NCBI GenBank assembly: GCA_900553415.1
Contig: USDH01000115.1
Coordinates: forward strand, 1 to 5,216
Length of the DNA: 5,216 nucleotides
Source of the DNA: an uncultured Collinsella sp.
GTDB taxonomy: Bacteria; Actinomycetota; Coriobacteriia; Coriobacteriales; Coriobacteriaceae
Direction: 5' to 3'
Part shown: positions 5,169-5,216 of the stretch, piece by piece
Layout of the letters: the number at the start of each line of letters is the position of its first letter
Position numbering within the stretch: position 1 is the stretch's first letter
Made by a program: the position numbers and the translations under genes
Notes under the pieces: generated by a model
Told to the model about the DNA's origin: nothing
What the model saw: only the letters and a program-made list of their open reading frames with translations
Database searches by the model: none

Positions 5169-5206
5169 CAAAAAAGGGGGAGGCCGCGAGGCCTCCCCCT
5201 TCTTCA
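5169..5206. terminator. Intrinsic terminator with GNRA tetraloop, stronger on the minus strand
   Basis: Perfect 12-bp GC-rich arms, AAGGGGGAGGCC (5174-5185) and its complement (5190-5201), close a GCGA tetraloop. On the plus strand the tail is only TTCTTC-like. On the minus strand the stem is followed by an uninterrupted T run (5175 down to 5170). It can end the tail-anchored gene, but the polarity suggests it also ends a minus-strand gene beyond the right edge. Confidence 0.88.
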
Positions 5207-5216
5207 AGTCATCAGA

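Overview
The window is ordinary chromosomal housekeeping DNA from a fairly GC-rich Gram-positive-type bacterium. The gene order tilS-hpt-ftsH, a WalJ/YycJ-type metallo-hydrolase and the style of the proteins suggest an actinobacterium of the Coriobacteriia, perhaps Collinsella. That placement is an impression from the sequence, not a search result. There is no sign of a phage, insertion sequence, CRISPR array or integrated element.

Left block (1-2990, minus strand): read in the transcribed direction, tilS (tRNA-Ile lysidine synthetase) is followed after 147 bp by hpt (hypoxanthine phosphoribosyltransferase). One base after the hpt stop comes ftsH (membrane AAA+ metalloprotease), which runs off the left edge after about 251 codons. 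This is the conserved tilS-hpt-ftsH cluster. The tilS-hpt gap holds a 9-bp perfect inverted repeat around a palindromic core, next to an extended -10 box, so hpt-ftsH may have its own controlled promoter.

Middle block (2991-3930): a 48-bp gap separates tilS from a divergent walJ-like gene on the plus strand. That gene ends at a strong 16-bp-stem terminator whose arms carry A and T runs, so it can serve both the walJ-like gene and the convergent hsp20.

Right block (3931-5216): a small heat shock protein gene (minus) and an unrecognised gene for a small, apparently tail-anchored membrane protein (plus) diverge from a 276-bp AT-richer spacer. The spacer contains direct repeats, inverted repeats, candidate promoters and a possible 10-codon upstream ORF. 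The window closes with a GNRA-loop terminator whose U-run is better on the minus strand, so another minus-strand gene probably lies just to the right.

No clearly new biological system is visible. The least explained parts are the tail-anchored protein with its possible leader ORF, the repeat-rich hsp20 spacer, and the palindrome upstream of hpt.
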